A DNA stretch of 64,000 nt, from assembly GCF_004522235.1 (NCBI RefSeq), contig NZ_SDLT01000008.1, forward strand, positions 159,916 to 223,915, given 5' to 3'. The notes under the pieces are model-generated. The model did not search any database. It was given only the letters and a program-made list of their open reading frames with translations, and was not told the origin of the DNA. This stretch comes from Amycolatopsis nivea. Lineage in GTDB: Bacteria; Actinomycetota; Actinomycetes; Mycobacteriales; Pseudonocardiaceae. The position numbers were made by a program, and so were the translations under genes. Position 1 is the stretch's first letter. Every line of letters starts with the position of its first letter. Shown here piece by piece: positions 57,329-64,000 of the stretch.

Positions 57329-57341
57329 GGAGGACCTCGCT

Positions 57342-58547
57342 GTGCCCGAAGCCGTGATCGTCTCCGCCGCCCGCTCGCCGATCGGGCGGGCGTACAAGGG
57401 ATCGCTCAAGGACCTGCGGCCGGACGACCTCGCCGCGCAGATGGTCGAAGCCGCGCTGGCCGCGGTCCCGGAGGTCGGCCGGATCGACGACCTGATGCTC
57501 GGCTGCGCGCAACCGGCCGGGGAACAGGCGTACAACCTCGGCCGGATGGTCGCGCTGCGGCTCGGTCTCGACGCGGTGCCCGGCACGACGGTGCATCGCT
57601 ATTGCGCGTCCTCGCTGCAGACCACGCGGATGGCGATGCACGCGATCCGCGCCGGCGAGGGCGACGTGTTCGTCTCAGCGGGCGTCGAGTGCGTTTCGCG
57701 GTTCTCCCAAGGGAAAGCCGACGGCATGCCGGACACGAAGAACCCGCTTTACGCCGACGCGATGGCTGTGACGGAGAAGCGGGCCGCCGGTGGTCTGCAA
57801 TGGACAGACCCGCGGAAAGACGGCGCGCTGCCGGACGTCTACATCGCGATGGGCGAGACCGCGGAGAACGTCGCGGACCATTGTGGAGTGTCCCGATCGG
57901 ATCAAGACGCCTTCGCGGTGCGCAGCCAGAATCTCGCCGAGGCGGCGGGGGAGTTTTGGCAGAAGGACATCACGCCGGTGACCTTGCCGGACGGCACTGT
58001 GGTGTCCACAGACGACGGTCCGCGCGCGGGCGTGACGCTGGAGAAGGTATCTCAACTGAAGCCGGTGTTCCGTCCAGACGGGACGGTTACCGCGGCGAAC
58101 TGCTGCCCGCTCAACGACGGAGCGGCCGCGCTGGTGGTGATGAGCGACGTCCGGGCGCGCGAACTGGGGATTCAGCCGCTGGCGCGGATCGTCGCCACCG
58201 GGGTGTCGGCGTTGAGCCCGGAGATCATGGGGCTGGGTCCGGTCGAGGCGAGCCAGCAGGCGTTGGGCCGGGCCGGACTGTCCGTTGAGGACGTTGACCT
58301 GGTGGAGATGAACGAAGCCTTCGCCGCGCAGGTGCTGCCGTGCGTGGACCAGCTGGGCCTGGACCTCGACCGCGTCAACGTGCATGGCGGGGCGATCGCC
58401 CTGGGGCACCCGTTCGGCTCAACGGGCGCGCGAATGGCGACGACGCTGCTGCACGGGCTGCAGGCGAGGGACGCGACCTTCGGCCTGGAGACGATGTGCG
58501 CGGCGGGCGGCCAGGGCATGGCGATGGTGCTGGAGCGGCTCGCCTGA
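57342..58547 (+). CDS. fadA6: thiolase, FadA6-like
   Basis: A 401-aa thiolase with catalytic Cys88 (TTVHRYCASSLQT), His356 (GGAIALGHPFGSTGAR) and Cys386 (CAAGGQG), and NEAF near 325. It cleaves a 3-ketoacyl-CoA. The position with SDRs, fadD3, kstR2 and ipdAB fits FadA6 of the HIP pathway. GTG 57342 follows AGGAGG. Ordinary acetyl-CoA acetyltransferases have the same residues, so the number 6 is from context. Confidence 0.83.
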   Translation: MPEAVIVSAARSPIGRAYKGSLKDLRPDDLAAQMVEAALAAVPEVGRIDDLMLGCAQPAGEQAYNLGRMVALRLGLDAVPGTTVHRYCASSLQTTRMAMHAIRAGEGDVFVSAGVECVSRFSQGKADGMPDTKNPLYADAMAVTEKRAAGGLQWTDPRKDGALPDVYIAMGETAENVADHCGVSRSDQDAFAVRSQNLAEAAGEFWQKDITPVTLPDGTVVSTDDGPRAGVTLEKVSQLKPVFRPDGTVTAANCCPLNDGAAALVVMSDVRARELGIQPLARIVATGVSALSPEIMGLGPVEASQQALGRAGLSVEDVDLVEMNEAFAAQVLPCVDQLGLDLDRVNVHGGAIALGHPFGSTGARMATTLLHGLQARDATFGLETMCAAGGQGMAMVLERLA

Positions 58548-58551
58548 TCGC

Positions 58552-58585
58552 GCGGGACGGTTCGGTGCCCGCCGAACCGTCCCGC
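58552..58585. terminator. 14-bp perfect hairpin after the thiolase gene
   Basis: GCGGGACGGTTCGG (58552-58565) and its exact reverse complement (58572-58585) flank TGCCCG. It lies 5 bp past the thiolase stop and 16 bp before the next start; it could stop transcription or limit it into the next gene. Confidence 0.6.
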
Positions 58586-58600
58586 CGCCAGGATGCGGTC

Positions 58601-59224
58601 ATGGATTCCGTCGTGATCGACCCGCCGGTGCTCTACCCCGGCACCCCCGTCGTGCTGCTGTCCAGTGCGAACGCCGACGGGACGACCAACCTGGCCCCGA
58701 TGTCGTCGGCCTGGGTGCTCGGCCGCACCGCCGTGCTCGGCTTCGGCAGCACCGGCCACACCTTCGCCAACCTGCGCGAGCGGCCGGACTGCGTGCTGAA
58801 CTACCCGAGCGCCGAACTGTGGCCCGCCGTCGAACGCTTGGCCGGGCTGACCGGTGCTCCCGTGGTGCCGGAGCACAAGGCAGGCCAGTTCCGGACCGAA
58901 CGCGACAAATTCGGCGCCGCCCGTCTGACCCCGGTCCCGGCCGACCTCGTCGCGGTCGACCGAGCCGCGGAATGCCCGCTCCAGGTCGAATGCCGGGTGA
59001 CGGCCGTGCGGCATCCCGGCGACCCTGGTCTCGGCATCGTCGAAGCCGAGGTGCTGCGGGTGCACGTCCATCCGGCGCTCGCGGAACCGGACCTCCGGCA
59101 TATTCGCGTGGCTGCTTGGGAGCCGTTGTTTTACGTGTTTCGCCACTACGTCGGCCGGGGGCCAGAACTGGGGCGGACTTTCCGGGCCACTACGTCGGAG
59201 CCCGCTCCGCTGAGTTCCCGGTGA
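58601..59224 (+). CDS. flavin reductase-like domain protein (flavoredoxin type)
   Basis: A 207-aa FMN-binding split-barrel protein: VVIDPPVLYPGTPVVLLSSANADGTTNLAPMSSAWVLGRTAVLGFGSTGHTFANLRERPDCVLNYPSAELWPAVERLAGLTG. These fit the flavin reductase-like/flavoredoxin family more than HsaB. It may bind FMN and reduce a cofactor or substrate. It lies between the thiolase and the convergent fadD3. No specific steroid function is established. Confidence 0.7.
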   Translation: MDSVVIDPPVLYPGTPVVLLSSANADGTTNLAPMSSAWVLGRTAVLGFGSTGHTFANLRERPDCVLNYPSAELWPAVERLAGLTGAPVVPEHKAGQFRTERDKFGAARLTPVPADLVAVDRAAECPLQVECRVTAVRHPGDPGLGIVEAEVLRVHVHPALAEPDLRHIRVAAWEPLFYVFRHYVGRGPELGRTFRATTSEPAPLSSR

Positions 59225-59234
59225 GCCGCGACCG

Positions 59235-60797
59235 TCAGGCCAGTTCCCGCTTCACGATCTTCCCGCTCGCGTTCCGCGGCAGCTCCGCGATCGCCACGAA
59301 CTCGCGTGGCACCTTGAAGTTCGCCAGCCGTTCCCGGCAGTACTCGCGCAGCCCCTCCGCGTCCAGCTCGACCCCCGCCCACAGCGTCACGTAAGCGCGC
59401 CCCACCGAGCCCATCCGGTCGTCGTCCACGCCGATCACCGCGGCTTCCACGACGTCCGGGTGGGTGCTCAGCACGTTTTCCACCTCGGCCGGGTACACGT
59501 TGAACCCGCCCACGGTGAACATGTCCTTGAGCCGCCCGGTGATCTTGACGCAGCCGTGTTCGTCCAGCTGTCCGACGTCGCCGGTGTGCAGCCAGCCGTC
59601 GGCGTCGATCGCCGCTGCGGTCGCGTCCGGGTCGTCGAAGTAGCCGAGCATCACGAACTCGCCGCGGATGAGGATTTCGCCGTCCGCGCCGACCGGCACG
59701 TCCTTGCCCTCGCTGTCGACCGCGCGGATCTCCAGGCCGGGCACCGCCGGGCCGGTCGTGTGGGCGACGTGGCGGGGGTCCTCGTTCGGCCTCGACTGGG
59801 TCGCCACCACGCATTCGGTGAGTCCGTACGCCTGCGCGACCTGCTCGAAGCCGAGGATTTCCAGCATGTCCGAGAACAGGTTCTCCGGCACCGAAGCCGC
59901 GCCGGCGATCGCGAAGCGCAGGGACGACAGGTCGAATTCGGTGCGGCGCGGGTGGTTGATCAGCGTGGTGAAGATGGTCGGCGCACCGGGCAGCACTGAG
60001 ATGCCAACTCGCTCGACTAACTCCATCAACGCGACCGGGTCGAACGTCAGCACCGGGTAGATGGTCGTGCCAGCGGTGATCGCCGCGACCACCCCGGCCT
60101 TGTAGCCGAAGGAGTGAAAGAACGGGTTGACGATCGCGTAGTTGTCGGCGGGAGTGAGCGACGCGCCCTTCGCCCAGACATCCGCGACACCGATCGTCTG
60201 GGCGTGCGTGCTCATCACGCCCTTGGGCACTCCGGTGGTGCCCGAGGTGTAGAGAATGTCTGCCACCGTCGAAGGCGTCACCACGGATTCGTCGACAGCG
60301 GGCACCGACTCCGCCCCGGCGAGGAATTCGTTCCACGGCAACGCGACGCCGTCCGATCCGAGGTCGATCACGGTGTGCAGTTGCGGAAGTCCAGGCACCG
60401 CACCGGAGCCGCCCGAACGGGAGGCGGCTTCGGTGAGCATGCCGAGATAGTCGTTGCCGAGGAATCCGTTGCACAGCACCAGCACCGACGCACCGGACCG
60501 TTCCAGCACCACCCGGGCTTCCTCGCCGCGATACCGGGTGTTGATCGGCACCAGCGCCGCGCCGAGGCACTGCGCGCCCAGGAACGTCAGGATGAACTCC
60601 ACCCGGTTCGGCGACCACACCGCGACCCGGTCGCCGGACCGGACGCCGACCGCGGCCAGCGCGCGGGAAACCACCCGCACTTGCTCCCGCAATGCGGTCC
60701 AGGACAGCTGTGTCGTACCGTCGACCACAGCCGGGGCGCCGCCGTGGCGGCGGGCGGCTTCGTCGAGCAGGGCGGGCATCGTGCGAGGTGTCGACAC
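59235..60797 (-). CDS. fadD3: HIP-CoA ligase, FadD3-like
   Basis: A 520-aa adenylate-forming enzyme: [77 protein letters not shown] and the catalytic lysine in RNASGKIVKRE. The divergent neighbour kstR2, and a shared operator with AACAAGTGCTTGTT, match the fadD3-kstR2 pairing of mycobacteria and rhodococci. It would activate HIP, the C/D-ring remnant left by HsaD, to HIP-CoA. Start GTG 60797 fits the MPALLDEAARRHGG domain; an upstream extension crosses the operator. Confidence 0.88.
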   Translation of the reverse strand: MSTPRTMPALLDEAARRHGGAPAVVDGTTQLSWTALREQVRVVSRALAAVGVRSGDRVAVWSPNRVEFILTFLGAQCLGAALVPINTRYRGEEARVVLERSGASVLVLCNGFLGNDYLGMLTEAASRSGGSGAVPGLPQLHTVIDLGSDGVALPWNEFLAGAESVPAVDESVVTPSTVADILYTSGTTGVPKGVMSTHAQTIGVADVWAKGASLTPADNYAIVNPFFHSFGYKAGVVAAITAGTTIYPVLTFDPVALMELVERVGISVLPGAPTIFTTLINHPRRTEFDLSSLRFAIAGAASVPENLFSDMLEILGFEQVAQAYGLTECVVATQSRPNEDPRHVAHTTGPAVPGLEIRAVDSEGKDVPVGADGEILIRGEFVMLGYFDDPDATAAAIDADGWLHTGDVGQLDEHGCVKITGRLKDMFTVGGFNVYPAEVENVLSTHPDVVEAAVIGVDDDRMGSVGRAYVTLWAGVELDAEGLREYCRERLANFKVPREFVAIAELPRNASGKIVKRELA

Positions 60798-60812
60798 GCG
60801 GGTCTCCTCACT

Positions 60813-60828
60813 GAACAAGTGCTTGTTC
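60813..60828. promoter_or_regulatory. KstR2 operator between fadD3 and kstR2
   Basis: GAACAAGTGCTTGTTC is a perfect 16-bp palindrome whose core AACAAGTGCTTGTT matches the mycobacterial KstR2 pattern AnCAAGnnCTTGnT at all fixed bases. TAGCAT (60831-60836) next to it is a plus-strand -10 for kstR2. Confidence 0.85.
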
Positions 60829-60870
60829 GGTAGCATAGGGGAAAGCAGCGGGCAGGAAGGGATCCATGCG

Positions 60871-61482
60871 ATGACTCCGCGAACCGGCCGGGCCCCGGTC
60901 AAGAACGGCGGCACCCGGCGCGGCGAGCTGCTGGGCATCGCCGCTCAGCTCTTCGCGACCCGGGGCTATTCCCAGACCACCGTCCGCGACATCGCCGACG
61001 AGGCGGGCATCCTTTCCGGGAGCCTGTACCACCATTTCGCGTCCAAGGAGGACATGCTCCGCGAGATCCTCAAGGAGTTCATGGACGACCTGCTGGCCGC
61101 GTTCACCGAGATCGCCGGGAAGGACGGCACGCCGCGCGAGCAGTTCGACGCGCTGGTGTACACCGCTTTCGCGACGATTCACGAGCGGCCGTTCGCGGTG
61201 GCGCTCTACCAGAACGAATCGGCCGTCGTCGGCAGCCTCGCCGATTTCGAATTCGTCGGGAAGACGTCGCTGAAGATCGAAAAACTGTGGCTCGGCGTGC
61301 TCCAGGCGGGCCGCGAGACCGGCGAATTCCGCGACGACCTCGAGGTGAGCCTCGTGTACCGGTTCATCCGGGACACCGTCTGGTCGTCGGTCCGCTGGTA
61401 CAACCCGCGCGGGAAGCTCCGCCACGACGTCGTGGCGGAGCAGTACCTCGCGATGCTGTACGGCGGTCTGCTCGCCGGCTGA
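60871..61482 (+). CDS. kstR2: TetR-family repressor KstR2
   Basis: A 203-aa regulator with TRRGELLGIAAQLFATRGYSQTTVRDIADEAGILSGSLYHHFASKEDMLREIL (HTH with the KstR2-typical GILSGSLYHHF) and a C-terminal domain containing FRDDLEVSLVYRFIRDTVWSSVRWYNPRGKLRHDVVAEQYLAML. KstR2 represses HIP-degradation genes and is released by HIP-CoA. It is divergent from fadD3 and has an adjacent perfect operator. ATG 60871 has GGAAGG about 12 nt upstream. Confidence 0.92.
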   Translation: MTPRTGRAPVKNGGTRRGELLGIAAQLFATRGYSQTTVRDIADEAGILSGSLYHHFASKEDMLREILKEFMDDLLAAFTEIAGKDGTPREQFDALVYTAFATIHERPFAVALYQNESAVVGSLADFEFVGKTSLKIEKLWLGVLQAGRETGEFRDDLEVSLVYRFIRDTVWSSVRWYNPRGKLRHDVVAEQYLAMLYGGLLAG

Positions 61483-61487
61483 GCGGT

Positions 61488-62258
61488 TCAGGACCGGGGC
61501 TCCTTGACCTCCCGGTCCCGGGCGTTCTTCGGGTCGAGCACGGTGCGGATCAGGTCCAGCTCGTGCTCGTCCGGCACCCGCGACATGCCCGCGCCGCTGA
61601 AGTCCAGCTCGAAACCGGTGTTCGCGCGCACCTCTTCTTCGGTGACGCCCGGGTGCAGCGAGCGCACCTTCAGCCGGCCGTCCTCGTCGTAGTCGAGCAC
61701 CGCCAGGTCGGTCACCACGACGCCGAGGTCGTGGAACCGCAACGCCGTCGACGCGTGCGAGCGGGCCCGGTCGTTGCCGACCCCGGACACCACGTCCACC
61801 CGGTCCACGAACACCCGGTTCGAATGCCGGCTCACCCAGTAGTCGGTGCGGTGGTTGACCGTGTTCCCCGGCGCGCCGCGCATGCCGATGAGCTGGCGTT
61901 TCGGCTTCCGCCAGTCGCCGATCAGCGAGATGTTCTGGTTGCCGAACCGGTCGATCTGGCTCGCGCCCATCATCGAATGCCGCCGCCCGGTGTTGAGGAT
62001 GTCGAAGATCCGCCCGAACGGGGCCCAGCCCTCGACGGTCCCGCCCGCCGCCGCGGTCTTGCCCAGCGGCGGCGGGTCGGCCATGAAGTGGCATTCGCCG
62101 TCGGACAGCACCAGTTCGGGGGAGTGGGTGAGCCGCGCCAGCCGCGCGCTGACCGCCGGGACCGTGCCGACCGCGTGGGCCAGCACCTCGCCGGAGCCGC
62201 GCCACGCGTCGGAGCACGCGGCGATGCAGACCTCGGCGCGGGTTGCGGGGGCACTCAT
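61488..62258 (-). CDS. ipdB: CoA-transferase-like ring hydrolase, beta subunit (IpdB)
   Basis: A 256-aa class I CoA-transferase beta-type subunit: RAEVCIAACSDAWRGSGEVLAHAVGTVPAVSARLARLTHSPELVLSDGE, GASQIDRFGNQNIS and FHDLGVVVTDLAVLDYDEDGRL. With IpdA it opens the last steroid ring (COCHEA-CoA) by hydrolysis in mycobacteria. Its start overlaps the ipdA stop by 4 bp, giving an ipdA-ipdB pair. The stop is 5 bp from the convergent kstR2 stop. Confidence 0.85.
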   Translation of the reverse strand: MSAPATRAEVCIAACSDAWRGSGEVLAHAVGTVPAVSARLARLTHSPELVLSDGECHFMADPPPLGKTAAAGGTVEGWAPFGRIFDILNTGRRHSMMGASQIDRFGNQNISLIGDWRKPKRQLIGMRGAPGNTVNHRTDYWVSRHSNRVFVDRVDVVSGVGNDRARSHASTALRFHDLGVVVTDLAVLDYDEDGRLKVRSLHPGVTEEEVRANTGFELDFSGAGMSRVPDEHELDLIRTVLDPKNARDREVKEPRS

Positions 62259-63127
62259 GCGGACTCCTTCTCGGTCGCGCGGTGGAAGGCGCGCACTGCT
62301 TCGTGGTAGCTGGCCTCGTCGCCGGTCAGGAAGGTCTCGCGGAACTGCTTCCACGCGACCTCGTCCTGCGCCGACTGGGCGTAATGCCGCTGGAACGCCT
62401 CGTCGCGGCCGTAATCCGGGTCGCACGAGGTGAAGTGCGCGCCGTTCGGGGCTTCGATCACGCCGTTCACGAACATCCGGCTGATCAGCAGCGACGTCGA
62501 CCGCTCGGTGGCGGTGAGGTCCTCGGTGTCCACGATCTTCTCGACGCTCAGCAGCGTTTTGCCCGACGCCATCGCGAACAGGTCGTCGAAATACGGGTCT
62601 GGGCCGAGGAACTGGCCGTTGCCGAGGGTGTCGCTGCGGTTGAGGTGCAGCAGCGACACGTCCGGGCGCACCGCGGGCACCGCGATGTAGACGTCGTCGT
62701 CATAGGGCGACGCGACCGTCTTCAGCTCCGGGTTCATCAGCAGCACGTCGCTTTCCAGCCCGGCCCGAGTCGGCAGGAACGACAGCCGGTTGGCGCCCGC
62801 CCGGAGCGCCGCGACGAACATGCCCTCGTCGTACTCCGTCGTCTCGACCCGGCCGCCCTCGCGCGCGGCGCGGAAATGCGGGTCGAGCGGGATCGTGTCG
62901 AGCGAGACGAACCCGTAGATCACCCGGCGCACCTTGCCCGCCGCGCACAGCAGCCCGACCTCGGGCCCGCCGAAAGTGACCAGCGTGAGGTCTTCGACGT
63001 CGCTGCGCAGCAGTTCGCGCACCATCGCCATCGGCTTGCGCCGCGACCCCCAGCCGCCGATCCCGACGGTCATCCCGGACCGGACGTACTCGGTGACGCC
63101 GTCCAGGGTCATGGACTTGCCGCCCAT
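62255..63127 (-). CDS. ipdA: CoA-transferase-like ring hydrolase, alpha subunit (IpdA)
   Basis: A 290-aa class I CoA-transferase alpha-type subunit: LDGVTEYVRSGMTVGIGGWGSRRKPMAMVRELLRS (glycine-rich loop), LTLVTFGGPEVGLLC, and a VETTEYDEGMF segment with candidate active-site glutamates. The size and coupling to ipdB match mycobacterial IpdAB. It has GGAGGAA upstream of ATG 63127. The preceding VOC gene ends 26 bp away, so all four minus-strand genes to the right edge probably form one KstR2-type operon. Confidence 0.87.
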   Translation of the reverse strand: MGGKSMTLDGVTEYVRSGMTVGIGGWGSRRKPMAMVRELLRSDVEDLTLVTFGGPEVGLLCAAGKVRRVIYGFVSLDTIPLDPHFRAAREGGRVETTEYDEGMFVAALRAGANRLSFLPTRAGLESDVLLMNPELKTVASPYDDDVYIAVPAVRPDVSLLHLNRSDTLGNGQFLGPDPYFDDLFAMASGKTLLSVEKIVDTEDLTATERSTSLLISRMFVNGVIEAPNGAHFTSCDPDYGRDEAFQRHYAQSAQDEVAWKQFRETFLTGDEASYHEAVRAFHRATEKESA

Positions 63128-63153
63128 TCGTTCCTCCAGTGTGTTCGTCTTGC

Positions 63154-63585
63154 TCAGGCGGGCAGTTGCACCAGTTCGACGCGGACCCGGTCCGGATCGA
63201 GCACGTACACCGCGCGGCAGCCCGCCATCGGGTGGCTCGTGACGATCGGCTCCGAGATCGCGGCGACCCCGCGTCCGCGCAGCCGTTCCAGCGTCGCGTC
63301 CAGGTCGGCGACGGTGATCGCGACGTGCGCGGCGCCCGCTTGCCCGTGGTCCGGGTCGATCCGCTCCGGCGACCCGTTTTCGTACTGCAGCAGCTCGACC
63401 ACCGTGTCGCCGTCGCCGGTCGACACGAAGCTCTGCCGCACGATCACTCCCGGGTATCCGGTGACCTCGTCGATCCGCGGCCCGCTGCGCTCGAACGGGC
63501 CTTCGACGCTGCCGCGCAGCAGGTCGCGGTAGAACTCGGTCGACGCGGCGAGGTCGTGCACGGTGATTCCGACGTGGTGGATCAT
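63154..63585 (-). CDS. VOC (glyoxalase/bleomycin resistance) superfamily protein
   Basis: A 143-aa protein made of two VOC half-repeats: MIHHVGITVHDLAASTEFYRDLLRG and AAHVAITVADLDATLERLRGRG, with VVELLQYENG and VRVELVQLPA as metal-side strands (His5, Glu, His and Glu candidates). Methylmalonyl-CoA epimerases and related acyl-CoA isomerases look like this. In a HIP/propionyl-CoA context an epimerase role is plausible, but not shown. ATG 63585 overlaps the acyl-CoA dehydrogenase stop by 4 bp. Confidence 0.75.
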   Translation of the reverse strand: MIHHVGITVHDLAASTEFYRDLLRGSVEGPFERSGPRIDEVTGYPGVIVRQSFVSTGDGDTVVELLQYENGSPERIDPDHGQAGAAHVAITVADLDATLERLRGRGVAAISEPIVTSHPMAGCRAVYVLDPDRVRVELVQLPA

Positions 63586-64000
63586 GCGTCGCTCCGGAGC
63601 CGGGCCCGGTGCTCGCGGGCGTCGCCGAAAAGCTGCGCCAGCGCGTGCGCCCGCTTGAAATACAGCTGGGCGTCGTGTTCCCAGGTGATCGCGATCCCGC
63701 CGTGCAGCTGGACGGTTTCCGAGGCGACCGCGGTGAAAGCCTCGCTGCACCACGATTTCGCGTACGCCGCCTGCTGGACGACGTCGTCGCCGTTGCTCGC
63801 CGCGAATCCGGCCGCCCAGGAGATCGAGCGCGCGGTTTCGACCTGCACCAGCATGTCCGCGACCCGGTGTTTCAACGCCTGGAACGAACCGAGCGGGCGG
63901 CCGAACTGTTCGCGCTCCTTGAGATGCGCGACGGTTCGGTCCAAACAGGACTGTGCACCGCCGACTTGCAGTGCGGTGCAAGCGATCGCGGCGATGGCGT
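63582..64000 (-). CDS. acyl-CoA dehydrogenase, C-terminal part (gene runs off the window)
   Basis: The last 138 codons of an acyl-CoA dehydrogenase; the start is beyond the right edge. It shows the C-terminal helical domain: LDRTVAHLKEREQFGRPLGSFQALKHRVADMLVQVETARS, AYAKSWCSEAFTAVASETVQLHGGIAITWEHDAQLYFKRAH. QLHGGIA...EHD is the usual FAD/tetramer motif. In mycobacterial KstR2 clusters FadE-type dehydrogenases (for example FadE30) act on HIP-CoA derivatives; the exact paralog cannot be named from the fragment. Confidence 0.8.
   Translation of the reverse strand, partial: AIAAIACTALQVGGAQSCLDRTVAHLKEREQFGRPLGSFQALKHRVADMLVQVETARSISWAAGFAASNGDDVVQQAAYAKSWCSEAFTAVASETVQLHGGIAITWEHDAQLYFKRAHALAQLFGDAREHRARLRSDA

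Overview
The window is chromosomal DNA of a high-GC actinomycete. Coding regions are strongly GC-rich at third codon positions, GTG starts are frequent, genes are often coupled by 1-4 bp overlaps, and the families present (KstR2, KshAB, HsaABCD, IpdAB, LuxR-type BenR) are typical of Actinobacteria. Pseudonocardiaceae, probably Amycolatopsis, is my best guess. That is an inference from gene content and intergenic repeat style, not a proven assignment. I saw no tRNA, rRNA, CRISPR array, transposase or phage gene.

Layout. (1) 1-1.5 kb: end of an FtsX-type permease and two overlapping ABC ATPases. (2) 1.5-11.9 kb: aromatic block. A minus-strand operon (LysR regulator, catB, catA, catC) diverges from a plus-strand operon (benA, benB, a giant benC-benD fusion, LuxR-type benR). 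Benzoate is dihydroxylated, converted to catechol and taken through cis,cis-muconate to the enol-lactone. (3) 11.9-20.2 kb: mixed block of intergenic repeats, a secreted DUF5829-like protein, a GH25 lysozyme with a structured leader, several regulators (TetR, two LysR, HxlR), a DUF488 protein and a monooxygenase-globin fusion. An orphan SOS box lies at 19.8 kb. (4) 20.2-30.3 kb: two divergent operons that together look like a tricarballylate/citrate route: IclR, CaiB-type CoA-transferase, citryl-CoA lyase-like protein, aconitase and a small YciI-like protein on one side; TcuA-like dehydrogenase, MHS transporter and aldehyde dehydrogenase on the other. (5) 30.3-55.2 kb: steroid nucleus (ring A/B) degradation: hsaB, hsaD, kstD, kshB, kshA, hsaA, hsaC, a second kstD-like gene, a 3-alpha-HSD-like dehydrogenase, acyl-CoA ligase, thioesterase, amidase, old yellow enzyme, transporter, an IclR and two TetR regulators. 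(6) 55.2-55.7 kb: a 21-23 bp minisatellite. (7) 55.7-64 kb: steroid C/D ring (HIP) degradation: two SDRs, fadA6-like thiolase, flavin reductase-like protein, fadD3, kstR2, ipdB, ipdA, a VOC protein and the end of an acyl-CoA dehydrogenase.

How the genes work together. KstD and KshAB open ring B, HsaAB hydroxylates the aromatised ring A, and HsaC and HsaD cleave it. The C/D-ring remnant (HIP) is activated by FadD3 and processed by the IpdAB/thiolase group under KstR2. The most interesting signal is a 15-bp palindrome, TCCCGGTnACCGGGA, at eight places in the 30-54 kb steroid block (nine with one weak copy). In each case its centre lies 39.5-40.5 bp upstream of a plausible -10 hexamer, which suggests a dedicated, probably activator-controlled steroid regulon that is neither KstR nor KstR2. 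Other highlights are the in-frame reductase-FCD-dehydrogenase fusion in the ben operon and the dedicated aconitase/citryl-CoA cleavage module next to a tricarballylate dehydrogenase.
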